From the NCBI GenBank assembly GCA_050014015.1, contig JBEKEC010000021.1, positions 1 to 64,000 of the forward strand: DNA of 64,000 nt, in the 5' to 3' direction. Of the stretch, positions 51,191 through 58,686 are shown in pieces. The position numbers were made by a program, and so were the translations under genes. Origin of the DNA: PALSA-1353 sp050014015 (GTDB lineage Bacteria; Planctomycetota; Phycisphaerae; Tepidisphaerales; Tepidisphaeraceae). The notes under the pieces are model-generated. The model did not search any database, was not told where the DNA came from, and was given only the letters and a program-made list of their open reading frames with translations. Every line of letters begins with the position of its first letter. Positions within the stretch are counted from its first letter, which is position 1.

Positions 51191-51715
51191 TCAGTCCAGT
51201 TCGATGTTGATGTCGTCCACGACCGGCTCATTCTCCAGGTAGGGTTTCGAGCGGTAGATCACTCGCTGGTTTTCCAAATCGTCGAAGCGATAGCCCTTCA
51301 TCTTCAACTGCTCGAGCGGCGAAGGTTCCTTGAAACACCGCCCGCAACGTTGGCAGGTGCTCATGAACAGCTCCAGGTGCTGCTGGAGATCGGCGATCTG
51401 ATCCGTGGCGGTCTCGAAATCCCGGCTCATCGTGATGGCCTTTTCAGGGCAGACATCGGCGCAACGTCCGCAATAGGTGCAGCGGCGGCCGAGGTAGTGC
51501 AGGATGCGAATTTCCTGACAAACGTCGAAGACGAGGATTTCGCGAGCCGGGCAATTGTTGGCGCAACCGGCGCAGCCGATGCATTTGGCGGCGTCGAAGA
51601 TCGGCCGGCCGCGGAAGTTCGCCGGCGCGGGCCGCGCCTCCGCCGGATACGCAAGCGTCACCCGGCCCGCCTGCAGGCAGATGATCACCTCTTTCGCTTT
51701 GCTCAATAGTGACAT
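51191..51715 (-). CDS. Ferredoxin-type [4Fe-4S] subunit of the hydrogenase (NuoI/HyfH-like)
   Basis: A 174-residue subunit with two [4Fe-4S] motifs: CIGCAGCANNCP and CTYCGRCADVCP. A further Cys pair, CQRCGRC, near residue 130 could bind an extra metal or cluster. The start at 51715 (MSLLSKAKEVIICLQ) has GAGGT upstream; the much longer open frame to 51967 overlaps the NuoH-like gene and is not used. It links the NAD(P)H-side subunits to the small subunit, 15 bases after the NuoH-like gene. Confidence 0.92.
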   Translation of the reverse strand: MSLLSKAKEVIICLQAGRVTLAYPAEARPAPANFRGRPIFDAAKCIGCAGCANNCPAREILVFDVCQEIRILHYLGRRCTYCGRCADVCPEKAITMSRDFETATDQIADLQQHLELFMSTCQRCGRCFKEPSPLEQLKMKGYRFDDLENQRVIYRSKPYLENEPVVDDINIELD

Positions 51716-51729
51716 GGCACTTACCTCAA

Positions 51730-52656
51730 TCACGTGCCGAAACTCGCCAAGACCAACGCCCCGAACGCCACGACGATCATCGCCGCGAAATAGCGGATGG
51801 CCTGGTCGATGCGATAGCGTGCGTGGGTGGCGGCGACGAGCGTCACCGCCAAAATCAGCACGAGTATCTTCGCCCAGAAAACCAGCCAGCCGAACGGGAA
51901 CGGCAGCGCCGATGCGAACGGAACAAACAACGCGACAAACAGCGCGCCATGGATTACCAGACGGCACATCTGAGCGTACTTGAAAAGCGCGAGCTTTGGC
52001 CCGGAATACTCCATCAGCGGGCCTTCCATGATTTCCGTTTCGGCTTCGGCGATGTCGAATGGAACGCGCTGCACGAACGCCTGGAAGGCAAAGACCATCA
52101 CGACAAGAATGATCAAACCCGACCAGGGAACGCCGTCCAGCGCGTAGACGGAACCCCCAAGCACCCTGTCGAGGCGGAAGGATTGCACGTGAATCGCGCC
52201 GATGACCAGGGCGATGACGAGCAGCGGCTCCAGCGCGATCATGGTCATCATCTCACGGCTGATGCCGATCAGCGAATAGGTCGATCCCGCTGCCAACCCC
52301 GCAAACAACGTGCAGATTCCGCACAGCGCCAGCAGGTAGATGAGCACGATGACGTCCGCGGCGCGGTTCATGGGAGAGGCGAAGCCCATCGGCACGAGAC
52401 AGGCCACGACGAGCACGCTCGACAACGCCAGGTAGGCGGCGAGTCTCTGCATGACGGGCGATTCGCCCGACTCGATGTCCTCCTTGCCGAGCAACTTGAG
52501 CAGGTCCACGTACGGCTGAAGCAGCGGCGGGCCCTGGCGCGACTGAATTCTCGCGGTGATTCTGCGCATCACGCCCTGGCAGAGCGGCGCGACGAGCAGC
52601 ACCATCGCCGCATTGCCGAAGCATTTCAAAAGCATCCAAAGGACGTCGCGAGCCAT
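51730..52656 (-). CDS. Membrane subunit of the hydrogenase (NuoH/HyfC-like)
   Basis: A 308-residue integral membrane protein with about eight helices. The NuoH family signature region is present: ITARIQSRQGPPLLQPYVDL near the N-terminus and PFDIAEAETEIMEGPLMEYS in the middle, the charged loop that touches the hydrogenase module. It anchors the catalytic arm and is part of the proton or sodium path. It lies six bases after the large subunit gene. Confidence 0.93.
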   Translation of the reverse strand: MARDVLWMLLKCFGNAAMVLLVAPLCQGVMRRITARIQSRQGPPLLQPYVDLLKLLGKEDIESGESPVMQRLAAYLALSSVLVVACLVPMGFASPMNRAADVIVLIYLLALCGICTLFAGLAAGSTYSLIGISREMMTMIALEPLLVIALVIGAIHVQSFRLDRVLGGSVYALDGVPWSGLIILVVMVFAFQAFVQRVPFDIAEAETEIMEGPLMEYSGPKLALFKYAQMCRLVIHGALFVALFVPFASALPFPFGWLVFWAKILVLILAVTLVAATHARYRIDQAIRYFAAMIVVAFGALVLASFGT

Positions 52657-52662
52657 ATCGCT

Positions 52663-54336
52663 CTACTCTTTCTTTCGGCCGATCAAGTTCTCGATGCCGG
52701 GTGACCAGACGCTCTTCACGCCCGATTTCAGGTCGATCGTCTCCAGGCGATCGGTGCAGGAAAAGCACGGGTCGATGCTGGCCAGGGCGATCGTCATGTC
52801 GGAGAGGGACTGATCCTTGATCATCATTGGAACGCCTTGCAGGTTCTGGTACGTGGGCGCCCGGACTCGCCAGCGCCGCGGATGATTGTTCTCGCCGGTA
52901 ATGACGAAGTGATGGCATTCGCCGCGCGGGGCTTCGACCGACGACAATCCAATCCGGCCGACCGGCAGATCATCGGCGATTTTTTCCTCGATCGGACCGC
53001 GTTCCATCTTCTCCAGGCATTGGCGGATGATCCTGACCGATTGGAAGACTTCATTGGCGCGGACGACCAGCCGCGACCAGACGTCTCCGCCGTCGGCCGT
53101 GACGACGTCGAAATCAATCTTGGCGTAAGCGGCGTAGGGATGATCGCGCCGGCAGTCGATCTCGACGCCCGCCGCACGCGCCATGGGGCCGATCAAACCC
53201 GCCTCCTTGACAAGCGCTGGACCCGCGATCCCCACGCCGCTGGTTCGCTTCTGGATGTTCCTATCCTGGAGCACCGCGCCGACCACCGCGCGCCAAGCCG
53301 TTTGGAGCGCGTCGAGCACGTCGATCAGTTCGTCTTTCAGTTCCGGCGTCAGGTCGCGCCGCACGCCGCCGACGACGCACAGGCCGTAGGTCTTGCGATT
53401 TCCGGTGATCTTCTCGGCGATCCACATGATCGGTTCGCGAATGCGAAACGCGTGCATGAAGATGGTATCGAAGCCCAGAACGTGGCCGGCCAATCCGACC
53501 CATAGCAGATGGCTGTGCAGGCGTTCGATCTCCAGCATGATGGTGCGGATGTACTGGGCGCGCAGCGGCGCTTCCAAACCGATCGCGCTCTCGACCGCCT
53601 GCGCGTAGGTGACGCTGTGAACGCATCCACAGATCCCGCAGATGCGCTCGGCCATCACGGGAATGTCGTTGTAGCTGAGGACGGTCTCGGCGAGTTTCTC
53701 GATGCCGCGATGCACCATGAACCCGCGATATTCGCAGCCGCGGACCATCTCGCCTTCGACGTACAGCCGAAAATGCGCCGGTTCATCGAGCGTTGGATGG
53801 AATGGTCCGAACGGCACGACCACGCAGCCTTCGGGCGGATCGTCGAACTTGAACTCGCGGCGGTCGTCGAATCCTTCCGGCGTCTGGTTCCAGGCAAAAT
53901 CCTTGCGCAGCGGATGGACGCCGTCGGGCCACCCATCCGCCAGAATCAGGCGCTTGGGATAGGGATGGCCGTCCATCTTCACGCCGATCATGTCCATGAT
54001 CTCGCGCTCGGCCCAATTCGCGGCGGGGACGACACCGGCAATGCTGTCGGCCCTTGGATCCTCGGGCGGAATATGAGTCAGCACGCTGCACAGGAGATCG
54101 GCACGATCGAACGCGAAATCGTGCGCGATCAGAAACTTGCCGCTGTAGGGGCGATCGTCGGCGCCGATGCTGATGACGTAACGGGCGTCCAGATCGCGGA
54201 AGACGTGCTGACAGATCGGCTTGAGCGCCGAGGGGCGCACAAAAATGAACAAGCGGTTCTCGCCCGTCAGATCGGCGCGCTCGATGGCGTCGCCGAACTT
54301 TTCTCTGAATTGATTCAGTCTCTGGCGGACAATCAT
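52663..54336 (-). CDS. Group 4 [NiFe] hydrogenase large subunit, fused NuoC and NuoD domains
   Basis: A 557-residue catalytic subunit, fused as in HycE/HyfG. Residues 1-165 are NuoC-like (ending near HPYPKRLILADGWPDGVHPL) and the rest is NuoD-like. Both nickel-binding pairs are intact: RICGICGCVH with Cys233 and Cys236, and DPCFSCTDR with Cys524 and Cys527. NuoD of complex I lacks these, so this is a real hydrogenase. A tail of 27 residues follows Arg530; in HycE such a tail is removed by a dedicated protease after nickel insertion, and a matching protease gene is at 56230. The start at 54336 (MIVRQRLNQF) has AAGGA seven bases upstream; ATG at 54342 adds two residues. Confidence 0.94.
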   Translation of the reverse strand: MIVRQRLNQFREKFGDAIERADLTGENRLFIFVRPSALKPICQHVFRDLDARYVISIGADDRPYSGKFLIAHDFAFDRADLLCSVLTHIPPEDPRADSIAGVVPAANWAEREIMDMIGVKMDGHPYPKRLILADGWPDGVHPLRKDFAWNQTPEGFDDRREFKFDDPPEGCVVVPFGPFHPTLDEPAHFRLYVEGEMVRGCEYRGFMVHRGIEKLAETVLSYNDIPVMAERICGICGCVHSVTYAQAVESAIGLEAPLRAQYIRTIMLEIERLHSHLLWVGLAGHVLGFDTIFMHAFRIREPIMWIAEKITGNRKTYGLCVVGGVRRDLTPELKDELIDVLDALQTAWRAVVGAVLQDRNIQKRTSGVGIAGPALVKEAGLIGPMARAAGVEIDCRRDHPYAAYAKIDFDVVTADGGDVWSRLVVRANEVFQSVRIIRQCLEKMERGPIEEKIADDLPVGRIGLSSVEAPRGECHHFVITGENNHPRRWRVRAPTYQNLQGVPMMIKDQSLSDMTIALASIDPCFSCTDRLETIDLKSGVKSVWSPGIENLIGRKKE

Positions 54337-54346
54337 GTGCATTCCT

Positions 54347-56236
54347 TCATGTCAAACGCTTGTCGGACGGTGCGCGCGCCGTGCCGCCCAGCCAACGGAA
54401 ATAACGCTTTATTTCGCCATAGAAGTTGTGGGCGACGTAGCGGTGGCAGTCGGCTTCGCGGGCGTATCCGCAGAGCCACGGCTCGGCGACGCGGCGCTTG
54501 GCGCCGCCAAGGCGGGCGACCAACCACGTCAGCACAAGCATCCCGCCCAGCACCACCACCAGCCCCAGCGGCACAAACAGTCCGGCGGCAGCGGGACCTT
54601 CGATCCCGTTCAAAGCGCCGCCCCTGATCGTTTCAGCGCCGGTTGCCAGGGAAATGCCGTAGCCCTCCCGGCTCATCTGCATCGCCGTTTGGATGAACCG
54701 AAGGCCGATCACCGGTAAGACGCCCAGCAGGATGCAGATGACGGCGAGAAAAACCTGGGGCAGTTGCATGGTGAAGCCCACTTCCAGCCGCTTGTGCGCC
54801 AGCGACTGTTCACGCACGAGATCGCTCGTGCGCGACAGGAAACTCGTGCCGAAGAATTTGATGAATGACGCGAGCGTCAGCGCGCTGGTCAGGATGGCGA
54901 CGACCGCGCAGGCCGGCAGATATCTCGCGGCGCCGCCGCCCTGGATCGCGGCAACGTAAATCGCCCACTTGCTGGCAAATCCGTTGAACGGCGGCACGCC
55001 TGAGATCGACAGGGATGCAACCAATGCGGTGATCGCGGTGAGCGGCATGAACTTCATCAGCCCGCCCAGCTTGTTCAGGTCCTGCGTGCCGGTTGCGTGC
55101 AGCATCGACCCCGCGTTGAGGAACAGCAGCCCTTTGAACACGCCGTGATTCAGCACGTGGAACAGCGCGCCGAAGAGCGCGAAGGCCGCCAACGCCGGCA
55201 TCGTCGGGAGCAGCGCCATGCACGCGCCCGTCCCCAGCAGGATATAGCCGATCTGCCCGATGCTGTGGAACGCGAGAAGCCGCTTGGACTGTTCCTGTTT
55301 CAGGGCCTGCATCGTTCCGGTGAATAGGGTGATGGCGCCCAGTACCGCGATGATCCCGCCCCAGTTGGCCAGCGGATAATGCGCCCAGGCGGCCGCCGGC
55401 AAGAGCCAGAGGAAGTAGCGAAGAAGCCCGTAAACGCCGGTCTTGATCATCACGCCCGAGAGCATCGCGCTGACCGGCGACGGCGCGGCGGGGTGCGCAT
55501 CCGGGAGCCAGATCTGCCCGAACGGCCACATGCCCATCTTGATGCCGAAGCCGATGAGGAACAGCGCGAACGCGATCGACGTCGCGATGGGCTTGGCGCT
55601 CAACAACATGGGCAGATTTGCGCTGACCGTTTCGAAGTCGTATTTGACTGTTCCGCCGCTGACGGCGAGCAATTCCGCGCCGATCATCGTTGCGGCGCAG
55701 GCGATCTGCATCATGATGAGGAATTTGTTGGCGGCGCGGACGTTTTCCCGTTTGCGATGCTCAAAACGAATCAGCGCGTACCCCGAAAGCGTCATCATCT
55801 GCCAGAACATGAAGAAGAACCACATCATGTCGGTGGTGCTGACCAGCCCGAACATGGCGGCGAGAAAGATCAGGAAATGCGGGTAGTACCGCGCCACGCC
55901 GTAGTCCGCATAGTGCCGCACGTAGACGATCGAATAAAGCGCCGCCGGCATGGCGATCAGCGCCGCCAGCGAGAGGAACACGGCGGTCAAACCATCGACA
56001 TGCAGCCGCAGGGCAAATCCGAGCTGGGGCATCGCCCAGAAGGCGGCGGAATGGGGTGAAGGGCCGAAGCGGAGCACTCGAAATACGGCCCGGAAAATCA
56101 TCGTTGCCGACGCGACCGTCACTCCAAACGCGAGCACGCCGGCCAAGGTTTTGCTGCGCGCGGAAACGAACGTCAGCGCCGCTCCGCCGAGACAGGTGAG
56201 AATGGCCGCGACGATCAGTTGTTCCGGGGTCAGCAT
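54347..56236 (-). CDS. Antiporter-like membrane subunit (NuoL/HyfB-like)
   Basis: A 629-residue membrane protein with about 14-16 helices, of the proton-conducting antiporter family shared by complex I, Mrp antiporters and group 4 hydrogenases. Core motifs are visible: MFWQMMTLSGYALIRFEHRK, GIKMGMWPFGQIWLPDAHPA, SPVSAMLSGVMIKTGVYGLL and HSIGQIGYILLGTG, with Lys in the GIKMG and MIKTG helices as expected for ion transfer. The C-terminal part (LCGYAREADCHRYVAHNFYG) is like the HyfB end. It is the only such subunit in the operon. It overlaps the protease gene by seven bases. Confidence 0.92.
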   Translation of the reverse strand: MLTPEQLIVAAILTCLGGAALTFVSARSKTLAGVLAFGVTVASATMIFRAVFRVLRFGPSPHSAAFWAMPQLGFALRLHVDGLTAVFLSLAALIAMPAALYSIVYVRHYADYGVARYYPHFLIFLAAMFGLVSTTDMMWFFFMFWQMMTLSGYALIRFEHRKRENVRAANKFLIMMQIACAATMIGAELLAVSGGTVKYDFETVSANLPMLLSAKPIATSIAFALFLIGFGIKMGMWPFGQIWLPDAHPAAPSPVSAMLSGVMIKTGVYGLLRYFLWLLPAAAWAHYPLANWGGIIAVLGAITLFTGTMQALKQEQSKRLLAFHSIGQIGYILLGTGACMALLPTMPALAAFALFGALFHVLNHGVFKGLLFLNAGSMLHATGTQDLNKLGGLMKFMPLTAITALVASLSISGVPPFNGFASKWAIYVAAIQGGGAARYLPACAVVAILTSALTLASFIKFFGTSFLSRTSDLVREQSLAHKRLEVGFTMQLPQVFLAVICILLGVLPVIGLRFIQTAMQMSREGYGISLATGAETIRGGALNGIEGPAAAGLFVPLGLVVVLGGMLVLTWLVARLGGAKRRVAEPWLCGYAREADCHRYVAHNFYGEIKRYFRWLGGTARAPSDKRLT

Positions 56237-56718
56237 ACGCTCACTCCCGCGTTGAACGAACGCTTCAACAATTCGCTGAGGACCGCCAGGGTTGCCTGCA
56301 CGCTTTGCGAAAGCTCACGTCGGGGTTCGAGCGATTCCGGCTGCACGCCGAGCAGCCAGGCTTTGGTTGTGCCCCTGGCCTCGGTCCATCGGGCGAGCAA
56401 TCCAAGCGACAGGCGGTGCGTTGAAACTTGTGGAAAGCGGCCCATTATTTCGTCGGCATTCAAGAATACGACCGATCCCGGCGCGGCGCCGAAATCCACG
56501 GCATCAACGAAAATGAGATGGTCATATCCATCGCTGGCGCCCCGAAACAGCAATCTCTCCGGATCATTCCCGGCGATGAGCACGTCCGGCATTCCCCCGC
56601 CGGCCAACTCTTCTCCCACCCGCACTCCCAACGCATCATCGCCGCCGTCGGGATTGCCGACGCACATCAGGCAAACGTGCCCGTGCAGGCGCTGAAGTTG
56701 TTCGCGCAGGGTCTGCAT
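56230..56718 (-). CDS. Hydrogenase maturation protease (HycI-like)
   Basis: A 162-residue endopeptidase that trims the C-terminus of the large subunit after nickel insertion. Nickel-sensing residues are visible in GNPDGGDDALG, FVDAVDFGAAPG and STHRLSLGLLA. Its substrate is presumably the 27-residue tail after Arg530 of the large subunit in the same operon. It overlaps the antiporter-like gene by seven bases and the reductase gene by one. Confidence 0.92.
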   Translation of the reverse strand: MQTLREQLQRLHGHVCLMCVGNPDGGDDALGVRVGEELAGGGMPDVLIAGNDPERLLFRGASDGYDHLIFVDAVDFGAAPGSVVFLNADEIMGRFPQVSTHRLSLGLLARWTEARGTTKAWLLGVQPESLEPRRELSQSVQATLAVLSELLKRSFNAGVSVC

Positions 56719-57566
56719 CAGATATCCTCACCAAGTTTCTTGATCTGCTCGTAAGTGAAGACCGGCCCATCGACGCAGATGTAGGCGACGCCAATGCAGC
56801 AATGCCCGCATTTCCCGACGCCGCACTTCATGTAGCGCTCCAGCGTCGAGACGATGTTGCTTTGCTTGAATCCCATCTCCAGCAAATCGCGAATGACAAA
56901 CCGGAACATGACCGGCGGCCCGCACACGAAGGCAATGGTGTTATCCACGGGGATGCGGACGTCCGGCCGCTTGAACAGGCTCCCGACGACGCCGACGTGG
57001 CCTGCCCAGCCGTTGTCGGAGCGATCGACCGTGGTGTGGCAGCTTACGTGGGCGGTGTTCTGCCATTCGTCGAGGTTCTTCAGATACATCAGTTCGCGGG
57101 GCGTTTTAGCGCCGTAGAAAATCTGGATGCTCTGGTACTGCTGGCGATGGGCGATGGCGTAGACGATGCAGGAGCGCAGCGGGATCATGCCGATCCCGCC
57201 GGCCACGAATACCAGGTTCTTTCCGTAATAATCCTCCATCGGGAATCCGTTGCCGTAGGGCCCGCGCACGGCAAATTTGTCGCCGGGATGCAGTTGATGG
57301 AGCGCGGCGGTGCAACTGCCGACTTGGCGAATGGTGAAGAACGTTTCGCTTTCCGTCGGACTGGGCGGCAGCGAGGCGGGGAATTCGCCGATGCCGAAAA
57401 GCGAAACCTGAGCGAACTGGCCCGGGCGAAATCGCTTGAACTGGCTCTGTGCCGCGGGATCTTCGAAGCGCCAGTAGAACGTCTTCACCTCGGGGATGTC
57501 ATCCACGACGCGTTCCAGGATCGCGGTCCTGGGCAGATAGATGTTGTCACTGCCTGACGGGTTCAT
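56718..57566 (-). CDS. FAD/NAD(P)-binding reductase subunit (HydG/AsrB-like)
   Basis: A 282-residue ferredoxin-NADP-reductase-type subunit as in the gamma subunit of sulfhydrogenase (HydG) and AsrB. FAD region: FRPGQFAQVSLFGIGEFPAS and FTIRQVGSCTAALHQLHPGD. NAD(P) region: VFVAGGIGMIPLRSCI and FVCGPPVMFRFVIRDL. The C-terminus has [2Fe-2S] ligands CGVGKCGHCCIG and a later Cys. The start at 57566 has GGAGG eleven bases upstream and overlaps the previous gene by 20 bases. With the gene at 57547 it forms an NAD(P)H module. Confidence 0.92.
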   Translation of the reverse strand: MNPSGSDNIYLPRTAILERVVDDIPEVKTFYWRFEDPAAQSQFKRFRPGQFAQVSLFGIGEFPASLPPSPTESETFFTIRQVGSCTAALHQLHPGDKFAVRGPYGNGFPMEDYYGKNLVFVAGGIGMIPLRSCIVYAIAHRQQYQSIQIFYGAKTPRELMYLKNLDEWQNTAHVSCHTTVDRSDNGWAGHVGVVGSLFKRPDVRIPVDNTIAFVCGPPVMFRFVIRDLLEMGFKQSNIVSTLERYMKCGVGKCGHCCIGVAYICVDGPVFTYEQIKKLGEDI

Positions 57567-58686
57567 TCTTATCCACCTCCGCAACGGACGGCGAAGCCTT
57601 TTCCGCGGCGGAGGGCAAAGCCCTTTCCGCCGTAGCCCGGCGAAGCATTTCCACTACGCTGGGCATGCCGATGTCTCCATGACAGACGCTCACGCATCGC
57701 CCGCAGCCGACGCACGCCATGGACAGTTCGCGCTGGATGAAGTAGTGCGCGAGTTTTCGGAAGAACCGGCGATTGCGGCGATCGTGCACGGCGCGGCGAG
57801 GATTGAATCCGCCCGCCATGCGCGTGAAGCCGGCCAACGCGCACGAATCCCAGATGCGCACGCGCTCGGCCTCATCAGGCCCGGTCTGACGGTCGCTGAC
57901 GGTGAAGCAGGTGCAGGCCGGGCAGACGTAGGTGCATCCACCGCATTCCATGCAGCGCTTGCCGATTTCCTCCCAGGTGCTATCGAGGATCTTGTCCTGC
58001 GAAACGTATCGCACGGTGGCGGGGAACCAACTGGTGGTCGTCTTGAACCGCTTGCGCGCCTCGCCAAGGATTTCCCGCCGGCGCTCGACGTGCGCGGGTG
58101 TGCCTTTGCGGAAAATCGGCTCGTTAAACAGCGTCTGCCCGGCGGTTGTCCCGGCAACGGCCATGAACTGGCCCATTCCCAGGTCCATCAATTGCAGATC
58201 GAAATGCTCGCGCGCGGCCGGGCCGGTGTCGGCGCACATGCAAAAACAATTCTCGCCAATGTCTCGCGCGGGGTCCGTGCAGACGACGTTGACCAGAAAC
58301 AGATTTTGCCGCCGCTTCTCATAATAAATGTCGCGAAATTCCCGGTCGAGGTAGAAGCGATCGAGATGCGAGATGCCCGCCACGTCGCAGGAGCGGATGC
58401 CGAAGATCGCGCGCGGCGGATGCTCGTAAGTGGGTTCCATGTCGATCTTCCCGTCGCTTCGATGGAACTTCATCATCTGCTCGATGTGCGGCAGGACGAA
58501 TCGTTTGGGCGGGTAAGAGGGATTGGCAAAATGGATCTGAACGTCGTCGCGATTCTCGCTCGTGACCGTATCGAAATAGGTATCGTTTCCGCGGCCGCGA
58601 AACGGCGCGATGACTTCTCGCCCCTGCGCTCGCAGCAGGTCAACGATCTTCAGGACGTCGACGCTGTCGATGATTCGGGCCTTCAT
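57547..58686 (-). CDS. Iron-sulfur subunit of the NAD(P)H module (HydB/AsrA-like)
   Basis: A 379-residue protein of the sulfhydrogenase beta subunit type. Two [4Fe-4S] motifs lie in the C-terminal half: CMECGGCTYVCPACTC near residue 245 and CVGCGRCVSVCHGDIG near 328. The N-terminal part (GIRSCDVAGISHLDRFYLD, NCFCMCADTGP) is the family-specific domain. It carries electrons from the FAD subunit at 56718 into the complex. The last 35 residues (ATAERALPSAAEKASPSVAE and beyond) are low-complexity and come from GC-rich repeats resembling the 21-bp repeat at 8548. Its start overlaps the FdhF-like stop by four bases. Confidence 0.9.
   Translation of the reverse strand: MKARIIDSVDVLKIVDLLRAQGREVIAPFRGRGNDTYFDTVTSENRDDVQIHFANPSYPPKRFVLPHIEQMMKFHRSDGKIDMEPTYEHPPRAIFGIRSCDVAGISHLDRFYLDREFRDIYYEKRRQNLFLVNVVCTDPARDIGENCFCMCADTGPAAREHFDLQLMDLGMGQFMAVAGTTAGQTLFNEPIFRKGTPAHVERRREILGEARKRFKTTTSWFPATVRYVSQDKILDSTWEEIGKRCMECGGCTYVCPACTCFTVSDRQTGPDEAERVRIWDSCALAGFTRMAGGFNPRRAVHDRRNRRFFRKLAHYFIQRELSMACVGCGRCVSVCHGDIGMPSVVEMLRRATAERALPSAAEKASPSVAEVDKNEPVRQ
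57574..57660. repeat. Degenerate GGCGAAGCC-type repeats at the 3' end of the HydB-like gene
   Basis: Three imperfect units (ggcgaagccttttccg, gggcaaagccctttccg, cggcgaagcatttcc) encode a low-complexity ALPSAAEKASPS tail. The core GGCGAAGCC also occurs in the complement of the 21-bp units at 8548-8631. Confidence 0.45.

Noticed and set aside
51191..51967. 258-codon start for the ferredoxin-type subunit
   Set aside because: The first 84 residues overlap the NuoH-like gene and are Arg/Gly-rich shadow. The ATG at 51715 has a ribosome site and the family N-terminus.
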